A DNA stretch of 51,545 bases, from positions 1-51,545 of the forward strand of contig JAEOSH010000010.1 in assembly GCA_016840465.1 (NCBI GenBank), read 5' to 3'. Position 1 is the first letter of the stretch; each line of letters begins with the position of its first letter. This document shows positions 16,383 to 25,658 of the stretch, in pieces. The notes under the pieces are model-generated. The model made no database searches and was not told the origin of the DNA. It was given only the letters and a program-made list of their open reading frames with translations. This DNA is from Candidatus Baldrarchaeum yapensis (GTDB taxonomy: Archaea; Asgardarchaeota; Baldrarchaeia; Baldrarchaeales; Baldrarchaeaceae). The translations under genes and the position numbers were made by a program.

Positions 16383-17352
16383 TGCGACCACCATATCTGA
16401 AGCACTTAACAAATCTCCCTTTCTCAATCTCCACCATCGGTGGGTCCTGCTCTTTACAAATGTCCATGGCGTACGGGCAACGCGGGTGGAATCTGCAGCC
16501 GGGCGGCGGATTTATCAGGTCAGGAGGCATACCGGGAATGGATTGCAGTTTCTGCTGCTTCACATCTATCCTCGGAATCGACGCTAATAATCCCTCAGTG
16601 TAGGGATGAAACGGCTCTTCGAAGATCTTAATAGTATCGGCGAACTCCACAAGTTTCCCCGCGTACATCACAGCAACCCTGTCCGTCAACTCCGAAACAA
16701 TGCTCAGGTCATGTGTTATCAGTATCATGGACATATTAAACTTCTTCTTGAGATCCTTAAGTAATTCTAATATCTGTGCCTGCACTATGACGTCAAGTGC
16801 GGTAGTCGGCTCATCAGCAATTACCAAATCTGGATTTAGAATCAATGCGAGTGCAATCATTATCCGTTGACGCATACCGCCACTGAACTGGTGCGGATAA
16901 TCGTGTATCCTCTCCTTTTCTATTCCTAACATCTCAACTATTTGCTCAGCCCTTTTTAGGGCCTCATCCCTGCTTACGTTCTCATGGGTCATTACCGTTT
17001 CAATGAGGTGATCCCGAATCCTCATGAGCGGGTTAAGAGATGTCATTGGATCCTGAAATATCATGGAAATTCTGCGCCCTCTTATCCTTCGCATCTCCTC
17101 CTCGCTCTTCTCTAACAGGTTTTCGCCATCGAAGATTATCTTACCCCGAACTATTCTCCCGTTCGGAGGTAATAACCTCATTATTGAAAGCCCGACCGTA
17201 GTTTTACCACAACCCGATTCTCCAACAAGTCCTACAGTCTCTCCCCTTCTAATGAGAAGGTTAACATCGTCCACTGCCTTGACAACACCTGCTCGTGTGT
17301 AATATTCTACCTTCAGGCCTTCAATCTTCAGGAGCACATTGTCGTGACTCAA
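16375..17352 (-). CDS. dppD: Oligopeptide ABC transporter ATPase (DppD/OppD type)
   Basis: A 325-residue ATPase with Walker A GESGCGKTT, Q-loop, ABC signature QFSGGMRQR, Walker B LVIADEPTTALD, and the C-terminal peptide-transporter cysteine motif CRFHPRCPYAMDIC. It pairs with the DppF-type ATPase to form the nucleotide-binding heterodimer. It starts with TTG one base after the stop of the upstream permease gene, so translational coupling is likely. Confidence 0.93.
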   Translation of the reverse strand: MSHDNVLLKIEGLKVEYYTRAGVVKAVDDVNLLIRRGETVGLVGESGCGKTTVGLSIMRLLPPNGRIVRGKIIFDGENLLEKSEEEMRRIRGRRISMIFQDPMTSLNPLMRIRDHLIETVMTHENVSRDEALKRAEQIVEMLGIEKERIHDYPHQFSGGMRQRIMIALALILNPDLVIADEPTTALDVIVQAQILELLKDLKKKFNMSMILITHDLSIVSELTDRVAVMYAGKLVEFADTIKIFEEPFHPYTEGLLASIPRIDVKQQKLQSIPGMPPDLINPPPGCRFHPRCPYAMDICKEQDPPMVEIEKGRFVKCFRYGGRNA

Positions 17353-17353
17353 C

Positions 17354-18223
17354 TCATCTCTCCCTCAGCGTCGGGTTTAACAATTCATTAAGCCCCTCAC
17401 CAAACAAACTAAACGCAAGAACCGCTAGGAAGATCATAAATCCGGGGAATGTTATGATCCACCAGTACCCCACTCCAAGAACGTATCTCCCGACAGTTAA
17501 ATCATATCCCCAATCAGGAGTCGGCGGCACCACGGGTCCCAGTCCTATGAACGTAAGCCCAGCCTCCGTAAGGATAGCGTCTGCTATGCATAGCGACATT
17601 ATAACCGCTATGTTCGGAATAACATTCGGAAATATGTACCTTAATAGCACAGTGCTCGAGCCCGCACCAAGCGCTCTCGCGGCCTCCACATACACCTCCT
17701 CTCTTATAGATAAAACTTGTCCTCGTGTCACTCGGAAAAACGTCGGAACATAAATTATCGCTATCGCTATTATCACGTTTATCACGTTTGGCCCGAGCAT
17801 GGCCGCGATTATTATCGCAAGTACGAGCCCCGGAAACGCGTAGATGCTGTCCATAATCAGTGATAGAATTCTATCGAGTGTTCCACCAGCATAACCTGAT
17901 ATAAGTCCTAGTGGTACACCAATCGCCATGGATACAAACGCTGCTACAATGCCAATATAAAGTGCAATTCTTCCTCCATGAATTATCCGACTAAGCATGT
18001 CTCTTCCCATCTTGTCAGTTCCTAACGGAAACTTCTCACAAGGTGGACAATAACTTGGACCAACGCTCTTAGTTGGATCATATGGTGATATATAAGGCGC
18101 GAGGACACTCATCAGCACAAGCGCTATTATCATAATTCCACCTATTACCGTAAACCAGAACTCTAACTCTCTTCTCCTGAAAATTCTCGAGAAGATCGCG
18201 CGTCTGATGGACATGGCCCTCAC
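17354..18223 (-). CDS. dppC: Oligopeptide ABC transporter permease (DppC/OppC type)
   Basis: A 289-residue membrane protein with an N-terminal transmembrane helix (about residues 21-45), the conserved FPLGTDKMGRDMLSRIIHGGR start of the permease domain, and the EAA-type loop EAARALGAGSSTVLLRYIFPNVIPN that contacts the ATPases. It forms the channel with the DppB-type protein and lies one base downstream of it. Confidence 0.92.
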   Translation of the reverse strand: MRAMSIRRAIFSRIFRRRELEFWFTVIGGIMIIALVLMSVLAPYISPYDPTKSVGPSYCPPCEKFPLGTDKMGRDMLSRIIHGGRIALYIGIVAAFVSMAIGVPLGLISGYAGGTLDRILSLIMDSIYAFPGLVLAIIIAAMLGPNVINVIIAIAIIYVPTFFRVTRGQVLSIREEVYVEAARALGAGSSTVLLRYIFPNVIPNIAVIMSLCIADAILTEAGLTFIGLGPVVPPTPDWGYDLTVGRYVLGVGYWWIITFPGFMIFLAVLAFSLFGEGLNELLNPTLRER

Positions 18224-18224
18224 C

Positions 18225-19235
18225 TTAGTATCTTATTCTCGGATCAATATATGCGTAAATCACGTCGACGATCAGATTAACAAGTACCACAAGTAATGCG
18301 TAGAACACAACCACTCCCTGTACCGCGGTGTAATCACGGTACGCGATTCTCTCAACAAGAAACGTCCCAATGCCCGGCCACGCAAATGAGGTCTCAGTAA
18401 GCACTGCCCCCGCCAACAGAAGTGCAAACTCCATGCCGAACATCGTGATTATCGGTATCAGCGCGTTCTTGAGCGCATGCCCGTATATAACCCTGTTTTC
18501 CGGAATTCCTCGGGCTCTTGCCGCCGTTATGAAATCCCTCCTTAAGATTTCTATTAGATTGCCGCGTGTCATCCTTGTAAATATCCCACTTAAGACAAGT
18601 CCTAACGTCATCGACGGAAGTATTAGGTGTCTGATTGCGCTCACAAAAGCAACGATGTTTCCGGTAAGTAAACTATCTATGAGATAGAGCCCCGTTATCC
18701 TTTTAGGAGTTGCCCAAGGCTCTATCCTACTACCAGACGGCAACCACTTGAGGTATACTGAAAATACAAGTTTAAGGAGCATTGCAAACCACGGTATGAA
18801 GAATGCGTATATCATGATCCCATATACACGTACGGCAACGTCCCCGGGAGTGTTTCTTCGTCTCGCGCCAAATGCTCCAGTGAATATTCCTACCACAATC
18901 GCCACAATCATCGAACATATTGTTAGCTCCAATGTCGCTGGAAAATGATCCATTATCTCCTCAAATACGGGCCTGTGGGTGTAAAGAGAAGTACCCATGT
19001 CTCCTTTAAGCAATCCACTTAGATAGTCGACATATTGTTCCCATAGTGGTTTGTCGAGTCCTAATTCGTGTCTCAATTTTTCTTTCACGCTCTCGGGAGC
19101 CTTAGGCCCGACTATCGCATCAACAGGGTCACCAGGCATGACACGCAATACCACGAAGACCACAGAGAGAAGTATTAGTATCATCGGGATTGCCAGTAAC
19201 AACCTTGAGATGATGTACACGCGCAAGGACACCAT
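18225..19235 (-). CDS. dppB: Oligopeptide ABC transporter permease (DppB/OppB type)
   Basis: A 336-residue membrane protein with the family N-terminus (first helix, VVLRVMPGDPVDAIVG, LGLDKPLWEQYVDYLSGLLKGDMGTS) and the EAA-type loop TAARARGIPENRVIYGHALKNALIPI. A 190-base gap separates it from the binding-protein gene and contains a TATA-like element on the minus strand, so the membrane and ATPase genes may also be expressed apart from the binding protein. Confidence 0.92.
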   Translation of the reverse strand: MVSLRVYIISRLLLAIPMILILLSVVFVVLRVMPGDPVDAIVGPKAPESVKEKLRHELGLDKPLWEQYVDYLSGLLKGDMGTSLYTHRPVFEEIMDHFPATLELTICSMIVAIVVGIFTGAFGARRRNTPGDVAVRVYGIMIYAFFIPWFAMLLKLVFSVYLKWLPSGSRIEPWATPKRITGLYLIDSLLTGNIVAFVSAIRHLILPSMTLGLVLSGIFTRMTRGNLIEILRRDFITAARARGIPENRVIYGHALKNALIPIITMFGMEFALLLAGAVLTETSFAWPGIGTFLVERIAYRDYTAVQGVVVFYALLVVLVNLIVDVIYAYIDPRIRY

Positions 19236-19425
19236 TTTTTGAGACCTCTGGCAGATTTCCTTTACTGGATCTTACAACCTATCTCAAAATATGGCTTTTT
19301 AAAGGTTATTCGAGAAAGAGCGACACCCGATCTGAGCAAAGGTAGAACTCCATAATTGATTCAAAAAATATGAATTAGAAGGATGCTCTATCGATGCGTA
19401 CACATGAGACCCGCGAACCATGAAA

Positions 19426-21051
19426 TTATGTCTTGAATATCATCCAGTACCTGAATATCTGTGTCGCATCTAGTACAACTCCATACACATTAAGCTTCGT
19501 GACGCAAATTTGCACTCCTTGGAACAGCGGAATCGTTGGGCAATCATAAGCGTAGATCTTTTGCGCCTTTATGTAGTAGTCAGTCCGTTTAGACATGTCA
19601 GTCGTAAGCCTCGCCATTAGTAGGTAGTCGTAGAGGGTCTTTCCATCGATCTTCATCGTGGACTCGTTGCTCTTGTAGAATGTTCCTAAGCTACATGCTG
19701 CCTCCCAAGTTCCAACAAATGGCCATAGGTAGTCGTCAGGATCGAGGTAATCGGGATACCATCCCAAGAGGAATATCTCCATCACTCCTTTTTCCATGTT
19801 ATCAACATATGTCGACCATTCAGCAAATTCCAACTTCACATTAATCATACCTGTTCTTTCGAGCTGCTCCTTTATTAGCGCTGCTAACTCCGCCTCCGTA
19901 GGACCATAGTGCTCGGGAGTGTACCATAACGTTATATTTAATTTGTTCGTTTCGCTATAACCCGCCTTTCTTAAGAGTTCTTGTGCATACGTTATGTTTC
20001 CTTCCTCTCCATAAAGTTCCTTGAATGCATCTATATGGCTCCACATACCCTTCGGGACCATGCTGAACAGAGGCTCCGCTTGACCCAAGAAGATCTTCTC
20101 GCATATCTCCGTTCTGTTAATTGCTGCTGCAATTGCCTGCCTTACATAGACATTGTCAAATGGGGACATGTTGCATCTAAGCACGAGGTATCTGATGAAT
20201 GGGCTCGGAGATGTCAGGACCCTGAAGTTGGGATCTTTCATGAATGCTTCAACATCCTCGGGATGGAGGGTTCTGTAAGCAATATCGATCTCACCAGCTC
20301 TCAACGCAGCAGCTAGGTCCTCAGAGGTCTTATAGAACTTGATGATTACTCTCTTCATCTTCGGGAAGTGTGACTGATCCCAGTAGTCGTCAAATCTCTC
20401 CAGTATTATATGTACGTCTTTCACCCATTCCACTACCTTGAAGGGCCCGCAACCAATCGCAACATCACTGAATTTATCGGCAGGGAAGGACTCCATTGAA
20501 ACAGGATACGAAACTGTAAACGCGAGGATCGAGAGGAGGATCGATGTGTTGACCTTGAGTCTTATCATGAGCGTCGTTTCGTTTATTGCTCTCGTGTAGT
20601 TAATTATATCGGTCAATAGGAATGCAGGATCTCCCCCAAGTTCCATGCTTCTGTTAAGGGACCAAGACACCACTGTGGCGTTAAGTTCAGATCCATCGTG
20701 GAACTTTACGCCCTCCCTTATTTTGATGTACCATGTATACCCGTTATCGGTAATAATGGGGAAATCTTCAGCAAGCGCGGGCTCTAGCTCTGTCGTTCCG
20801 GGTTTATACCTATATAGTCCCTCGAAGACGTTTTCTATGACGTTGCACGATAGATAATCATAGGCGTTCGCAGGGTCGAGCGTCACAAGCCTATCGGTAG
20901 TTCCAATGACTATTGTCTCCTTGGCAACTGCGGTCACCATCTGTTGCTGCATGTACCAGTACCATATTCCGATGTTAACGCCTATTACGACAATTATGAA
21001 TACCAATATTCCGATGAGGGTCCTTCTCTCCACTCTCCACACCTTAGGCAA
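19426..21051 (-). CDS. Peptide ABC transporter substrate-binding protein (family 5)
   Basis: A 541-residue extracytoplasmic binding protein. The N-terminus is basic followed by one hydrophobic helix (about residues 10-32), serving as signal anchor; there is no lipobox cysteine. The SBP family 5 core follows, with TLDPANAYDYLSCNVIENVFEGLYRY, LAEDFPIITDNGYTWYIKIREGVKFHDG and IAAAINRTEICEKIFLGQAEPLFSMVP. It captures oligopeptides outside the cell and delivers them to the permeases. A minus-strand CTTTAAAAG near 21092-21100 could be its TATA box. The substrate could also be a nickel complex or sugar, which this family sometimes carries. Confidence 0.9.
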   Translation of the reverse strand: MPKVWRVERRTLIGILVFIIVVIGVNIGIWYWYMQQQMVTAVAKETIVIGTTDRLVTLDPANAYDYLSCNVIENVFEGLYRYKPGTTELEPALAEDFPIITDNGYTWYIKIREGVKFHDGSELNATVVSWSLNRSMELGGDPAFLLTDIINYTRAINETTLMIRLKVNTSILLSILAFTVSYPVSMESFPADKFSDVAIGCGPFKVVEWVKDVHIILERFDDYWDQSHFPKMKRVIIKFYKTSEDLAAALRAGEIDIAYRTLHPEDVEAFMKDPNFRVLTSPSPFIRYLVLRCNMSPFDNVYVRQAIAAAINRTEICEKIFLGQAEPLFSMVPKGMWSHIDAFKELYGEEGNITYAQELLRKAGYSETNKLNITLWYTPEHYGPTEAELAALIKEQLERTGMINVKLEFAEWSTYVDNMEKGVMEIFLLGWYPDYLDPDDYLWPFVGTWEAACSLGTFYKSNESTMKIDGKTLYDYLLMARLTTDMSKRTDYYIKAQKIYAYDCPTIPLFQGVQICVTKLNVYGVVLDATQIFRYWMIFKT

Positions 21052-21729
21052 TTTTTAGTAGCCATATCATTTTTGGAATTCCAGTACCTCTTTTAAAGTT
21101 ATTGGGCAAAAACTAGGTTGTCTTTCAGCAAATTTTTGAAATCATTTTGACAATTACTTAATAGATGTACTAACATTTCACTTTTCGGAGCAAAAGAAGC
21201 TGAAGTAACATTCTTTATCGAAAGATGTCAAAAAATTTGAGAAATATCGTGCAAAAATTGCAAGTGATCTCAAAAATCTTCCAAGCAAGTTAGTCAAGTA
21301 TAATCACTATTCGAAAACTGTTATTATTGACGAGTGATTGTGTCAATAGTAATTATGTGTCATGCTGAGTATCGAACACTGTTGCATGGGGGGACTCCTC
21401 ATACTCAAAACACTTTACAGCATTTGTCGTGATATTCCCTTAAGGGAGGGAGTTAAGAGAATTGGCAAAGTTTACACTTGGTATTTCATATTCCTTTGAG
21501 GACGTTCTTTGACGAGATTGTATATGAGGAGGAAAAGAGTCAAGGACATACACATAGGGTGAGCGCTCTTACTGGCATATTGGCATAGAGGGTCATAATA
21601 TCCGAGAAATATCATGTAATTGCCACAGTTATCTCTTCATTATCCGACGATTTTGTCGAGAACGTCCCTTTTGGAAAAGTAAATATAATACATTAGCGAA
21701 CATTTTGCAACAAGTCTTAATTTGGTGAG
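21052..21729. other. 678-base gap with divergent promoters and possible gene debris
   Basis: Left end: promoter of the binding-protein gene (minus strand). Right end: TATA-like AAATATAATAC at about 21681-21691, then TTGGTGAG before the ATG at 21730. Between them no gene is supported. One plus-strand frame of about 41 codons near 21217-21340 reads like a protein fragment (KKFEKYRAKIASDLKNLPSK) but is bounded by stops, so this may be the residue of a decayed gene. Confidence 0.4.
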
Positions 21730-23667
21730 ATGGGATTGCCTCTTTTTAGAAGGAAGAAAGAAAAGGAAATTGCCGAGCCTCCAACGATAGAAGAACTGCT
21801 TGAGGAAAAGAGAGAAACCTTTGCCAAAAGGCCGCGGGAAGCCGAGGGGGCGCTTGCGGTCAGGGTCATAGAAAGAGAGGAAATCGAAATTCGCGATGGA
21901 ACCCCGAATATCATAAGCGAGGAGAGAAGGATAGTCATCGAGAACCTCTCGAAATCCCCCATACTATCCGTGGAGGTCGCATTGAAGGGAGTTGACGCGG
22001 TGAAGCTTGAAAAGGATCGGATAATGATCCCAAGGCTAACCCCCCTCGGCGAGGAGCACAGTTCACACGAAGTCAGGTACAATATTAACATATCGAAGTA
22101 CAGGATCCCAGTAGAGATAAAGTGTGAGACATCTCTCGGGGAGGGGGTGAAAACTCCGGTCCTCCTGTATAATAACGATAACGCTTTGAAATTTAAGTTA
22201 TACATCAAAAACACGACCGACCAGATGCTCGAGGACGTAGTGGTGTTTAAGGAGCTACCATCGGCCGATTGTGAGATCGTAGGCATGAACAAAGAGATCG
22301 GGGATCTAAGGCATGAAGATGACAAGATAGCATGGCAGATTCCGTTAATTGAGGGCAACTCGGAAAGTTCCTGCGAGATAGATCTAAACGTTAGGCCCAG
22401 AACTACGGATCCCGTGGACCTCGGAAACATGATCGTAAATCTGATGTTGGAACGCGCACTCAGCGGTCTGTCGATAGATAGGGTTACCGGAACGGCAAGA
22501 ATATCCCATAGGGTAATTAAAAAGGAGAGAAGGGATGAAGCAGGGATATGGGACATAGAACTTCACGTGATGAACCCGAACGACTTTCCAGTGACGATAG
22601 AGGGAGAAATACTTCCGATGGGAGGAGAAATTTTCATCTCTGAGCACATGGGCGCGCACTACATAAAGGTCGAGGACAACAAGGTGAGGATTTCGGATAT
22701 AACCGTGGATCCCGGTGCCGACGAAACAATCGGTCCTATATCAATAAAATCCATAGCGTTTCCCCCCATGCAGACGAAACTCAGGGCCATAGTTCCAAAA
22801 ACCGTAACGTTCAGGTCAGAGGCAAAGTATATGATTCCCGGTGGGAGAATACCGGTACTGTGGGGAGAAGTTGTAAAGGATATAAGCGTCACGCCTGAGG
22901 AAGCCTACAAGGACTACGTGAGGCAGAACGAAATACCACCACTGGGCAAGTCGACTGTGAGCGTGACGACTAGGTTCACGAATAAAGGAAGTGCACCCGT
23001 CGGCTACCTGAAGATAATCGAGGACCTGCCCCCAGGATTCGATAATGTCAAGGGAGTTAAAGTTAAGGTGAGAGGAAAAGAGGTAAGTGAAGGGATAGAG
23101 TATAAAGTGGCCCCTGAGGGCGTGGGCGTTCAGGAGCGGAGACAACTCATCGTGGAGATAAAGGATTTCGACGGTTATGGAGGCCCCCTGAAGAATGGGG
23201 ACAGCCTCCTCTTGGAATATGATCTGGAGGCAGAAAATCCATTCCCCGGAACTTATGAATTCGGATGCTTCATGCTTGCATCCACAGATCCCGACAATGT
23301 GAAACTCGAAGTATCGTTGCCCAGCGAAAAGATCCCCAGAGTGGAGGTAATAATGCTCGCGCGGGAGATAGAAATCCAACAGGATGTTGTCCCGCTTGAG
23401 GCAATGGACGAGTACGAGGTTGTATTAACCGTGATAAATTCAAGCGAATTCCCAGTACGAAACTATAAGGTCAGAGACCTAGTACCGTCGAGCTTCGATG
23501 TCATAGAGGCCATGCCGAAGGCGGAGGTTAAACGCATCAAGGAAGGCACTATCTTACAATGGGTCATACCCGATATTCCACCCAAGGAGCAAGTTATACT
23601 AAAGTATAGGGTCAAAGGCAAGGGAGGGTACAAAATAGAGGATCTTATCGGAGTAAACGAAGTATAA
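21730..23667 (+). CDS. Large cytoplasmic protein with repeated DUF11-like beta domains
   Basis: A 645-residue protein not assignable to a named family. It opens with MGLPLFRRKKEKE and a charged helix, then has several beta-sandwich-like units of about 100-150 residues with DUF11/CARDB-like features: ENLSKSPILSVEV, IKNTTDQMLEDVVVFKELP, TRFTNKGSAPVGYLKIIEDLPPGFD, TVINSSEFPVRNYKVRDLVPSSFD, each ending in a hydrophobic-W/Y-Pro strand (for example LQWVIPDIPPKEQVILKYRVKG). DUF11 repeats normally occur in secreted surface proteins, but here there is no signal peptide and no membrane segment, so a cytoplasmic location is expected. It has its own promoter and GGTGAG site. A structural scaffold is one possibility. 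Confidence 0.75.
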   Translation: MGLPLFRRKKEKEIAEPPTIEELLEEKRETFAKRPREAEGALAVRVIEREEIEIRDGTPNIISEERRIVIENLSKSPILSVEVALKGVDAVKLEKDRIMIPRLTPLGEEHSSHEVRYNINISKYRIPVEIKCETSLGEGVKTPVLLYNNDNALKFKLYIKNTTDQMLEDVVVFKELPSADCEIVGMNKEIGDLRHEDDKIAWQIPLIEGNSESSCEIDLNVRPRTTDPVDLGNMIVNLMLERALSGLSIDRVTGTARISHRVIKKERRDEAGIWDIELHVMNPNDFPVTIEGEILPMGGEIFISEHMGAHYIKVEDNKVRISDITVDPGADETIGPISIKSIAFPPMQTKLRAIVPKTVTFRSEAKYMIPGGRIPVLWGEVVKDISVTPEEAYKDYVRQNEIPPLGKSTVSVTTRFTNKGSAPVGYLKIIEDLPPGFDNVKGVKVKVRGKEVSEGIEYKVAPEGVGVQERRQLIVEIKDFDGYGGPLKNGDSLLLEYDLEAENPFPGTYEFGCFMLASTDPDNVKLEVSLPSEKIPRVEVIMLAREIEIQQDVVPLEAMDEYEVVLTVINSSEFPVRNYKVRDLVPSSFDVIEAMPKAEVKRIKEGTILQWVIPDIPPKEQVILKYRVKGKGGYKIEDLIGVNEV

Positions 23668-23956
23668 TTTAACTCCTAAACTCTCTTTTTTATCGGACTT
23701 CTTAAGGTATATCGATAACCGATGCCACTTTCTCTTTTTGCCATTTTGCGAATATCAGCACGACAAGGGGAATAATGTCTACGTCTTTATTCTTCTGTAA
23801 TTGCCGAAGTATGAACATATTTTTCTTATTTTTGCGTAAAATTATGTTTTTTACAGGAGAGTGGTATCCCCTACAAACAGAATGTTTGGATACAAATATT
23901 ATAGAAAAATAGAAATACTGGGTACACATTTCTTAAGGATCACAAGGGTGAGATGT
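23668..23956. other. Intergenic region with terminator-like T tract and ligase promoter
   Basis: A CTCTTTTTTATC tract just after the stop at 23667 may terminate the upstream transcript. A TATA-like ACAAATATTATAG at about 23892-23904 predicts transcription start near 23925, consistent with the chosen ligase start at 23957. No gene is seen between. Confidence 0.45.
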
Positions 23957-25459
23957 ATGGGACTTAAACCCCAAGAAATTTTGGAGAAGATCAGGAGCTG
24001 GTGGAGGCCCGATGTTATATCGCCGGAGAAGGTAAAGCAGTTCATAGAGATGATTCCCTTATTTAAAAAGGACAAGGATGATCCTGCATTCAAGTCGCAA
24101 AAGGAGATAAGGGAAATTCAGAACAAGAATCTCAGGAGACAGATAGAACTCTGCGCAAAGTATAGTCCCTATTACAAAGAACTCTTCAAGAAGCATAACA
24201 TAGACCCCTCCGATATTAAGACGATTGACGATCTCGAGAAAATACCCCTTACGTTCAAAAGCGATTATATGAAGGATCCTGAGGCTTTTAGGCTTCGCCT
24301 CGGGCTTGACAGACCTTTTTGGGAATTGATACTCTGGGACGTCACCTTCACCACAGGAACCGTCACCGGAAGACCCTCGATATTCTATAACACAACTCAT
24401 GACATATACGCAACTGCCCAATTCCTCATGCGATCCGGAAAGATCTGCTGGGCCACACCCTACGATGTTGTGTTTAACGCCTTCCCCTTTGGACCGATAC
24501 CCCACATCGGATATAACAGATGCGTAACGGCAGGGTTGGCCGAAGGTTGCGCGGTGGTTGCAGGACATACGGGTATCCGGCATCCGGAGTTCCCCATTGT
24601 TCACAGAAGTCTGGATGAGACAATAGAACTATGCGCCATCCACAGGTGCACGATAATCATGGGCATCGCAAGCTACCTCAGGAGGTTCGTAATGAGGGCT
24701 GAGGAACTTGGAGTGGATCTGTCATCGGTGAGAATAATACATGCTCTGGGAGAACCGTGCCCTAAAGGGATGCGTGAAGACCTGAGAAAGAGGCTTGAAA
24801 GCTTAGGCGCGGAAGACGTGTTCATACACAATGGATACGGATTCACCGAATGTCAGGGGAGTTTCTCCGAATGCACGGAACTCGGTGGCAATCACAACCC
24901 CGATCCGACTCTTTACTTCATTGAGATAGTCGATCCTGAGACTGGAGAGAGAAAGGAGGAGGGAGAAGAGGGAGCGATCGCGATAACGCACCTGAACAGA
25001 CGCGGAACTGTATTGCTTAGATACGTGCTCGGAGATATTGGCAAGATAACATACGAAACATGCCCATATTGTGGTAGAAATACAGAAAGACTCATGCCAA
25101 TTCATGGAAGCGTATATGCGACCAGAACGAAGGATCTAATAAAGGTGAAGGGGACTCTCATCAATCCGGGACTTTTAAATGACACGATCGAGAACATAAA
25201 GGGAATTGCGGAGTATCAGGTCGTGATAACGAAGGAGGATCCGAAAGATCCATATTCCATGGATAAGGTAATAATAAGAGTCGCACCGACGGGAGAAAGG
25301 GATGTAGAGGATTTAAAGGCGGAGATACTTGACAAAGTATTCAAGGCAATAGAAATGCGGCCTGAGATCGTGATAGAACCCTCGCCCTACGCGATATACG
25401 ACCCACGGGTATCGCTGAAAGCGACGAGAATAGTGGACAAGAGACCAAAGGTCGAGTGA
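23957..25459 (+). CDS. Phenylacetate-CoA ligase-like AMP-forming acyl-CoA ligase
   Basis: About 500 residues, of the ANL superfamily PaaK branch. Recognisable motifs: a P-loop-like TFTTGTVTGRPSIFYNTTHD (variant of TSGTTGxP), YGFTECQGSFSECTELGG, and a C-terminal CPYCGRNTERLMPIHGSVYATRTKDLIKVKG that matches the PaaK IGRxDDMIKVRG region with a CxxC pair. It should activate an aryl or other carboxylic acid with ATP and CoA. The start was set to the ATG at 23957 (GGGTGAG just upstream, TATA at about 23892); a GTG at 23861 would lie upstream of that promoter. A Sir2 deacylase gene follows. Confidence 0.85.
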   Translation: MGLKPQEILEKIRSWWRPDVISPEKVKQFIEMIPLFKKDKDDPAFKSQKEIREIQNKNLRRQIELCAKYSPYYKELFKKHNIDPSDIKTIDDLEKIPLTFKSDYMKDPEAFRLRLGLDRPFWELILWDVTFTTGTVTGRPSIFYNTTHDIYATAQFLMRSGKICWATPYDVVFNAFPFGPIPHIGYNRCVTAGLAEGCAVVAGHTGIRHPEFPIVHRSLDETIELCAIHRCTIIMGIASYLRRFVMRAEELGVDLSSVRIIHALGEPCPKGMREDLRKRLESLGAEDVFIHNGYGFTECQGSFSECTELGGNHNPDPTLYFIEIVDPETGERKEEGEEGAIAITHLNRRGTVLLRYVLGDIGKITYETCPYCGRNTERLMPIHGSVYATRTKDLIKVKGTLINPGLLNDTIENIKGIAEYQVVITKEDPKDPYSMDKVIIRVAPTGERDVEDLKAEILDKVFKAIEMRPEIVIEPSPYAIYDPRVSLKATRIVDKRPKVE

Positions 25460-25658
25460 CGGGAGCCTTAGAGTACCGTTTTATTCCACAAATTTACGAT
25501 TTTTACGAATTTATCCGTCCACATCTATGATTTTTCTCGAAACAATCACTACATCGGAAAAGAGATTATGCGTCGAAGTTGGGACTAGATATTTTTATTA
25601 TGGCGACACACCCGGTAATTATGATTATGAGAACCCGGGCACACAGAGGTGGGTGGAA

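Noticed and set aside
21717-22556. 279-codon frame antisense to the DUF11-like protein gene
   Set aside because: Shadow of the plus-strand gene; Ser/Leu/Ile-rich with no family motif, and it runs over the real gene's start and promoter.
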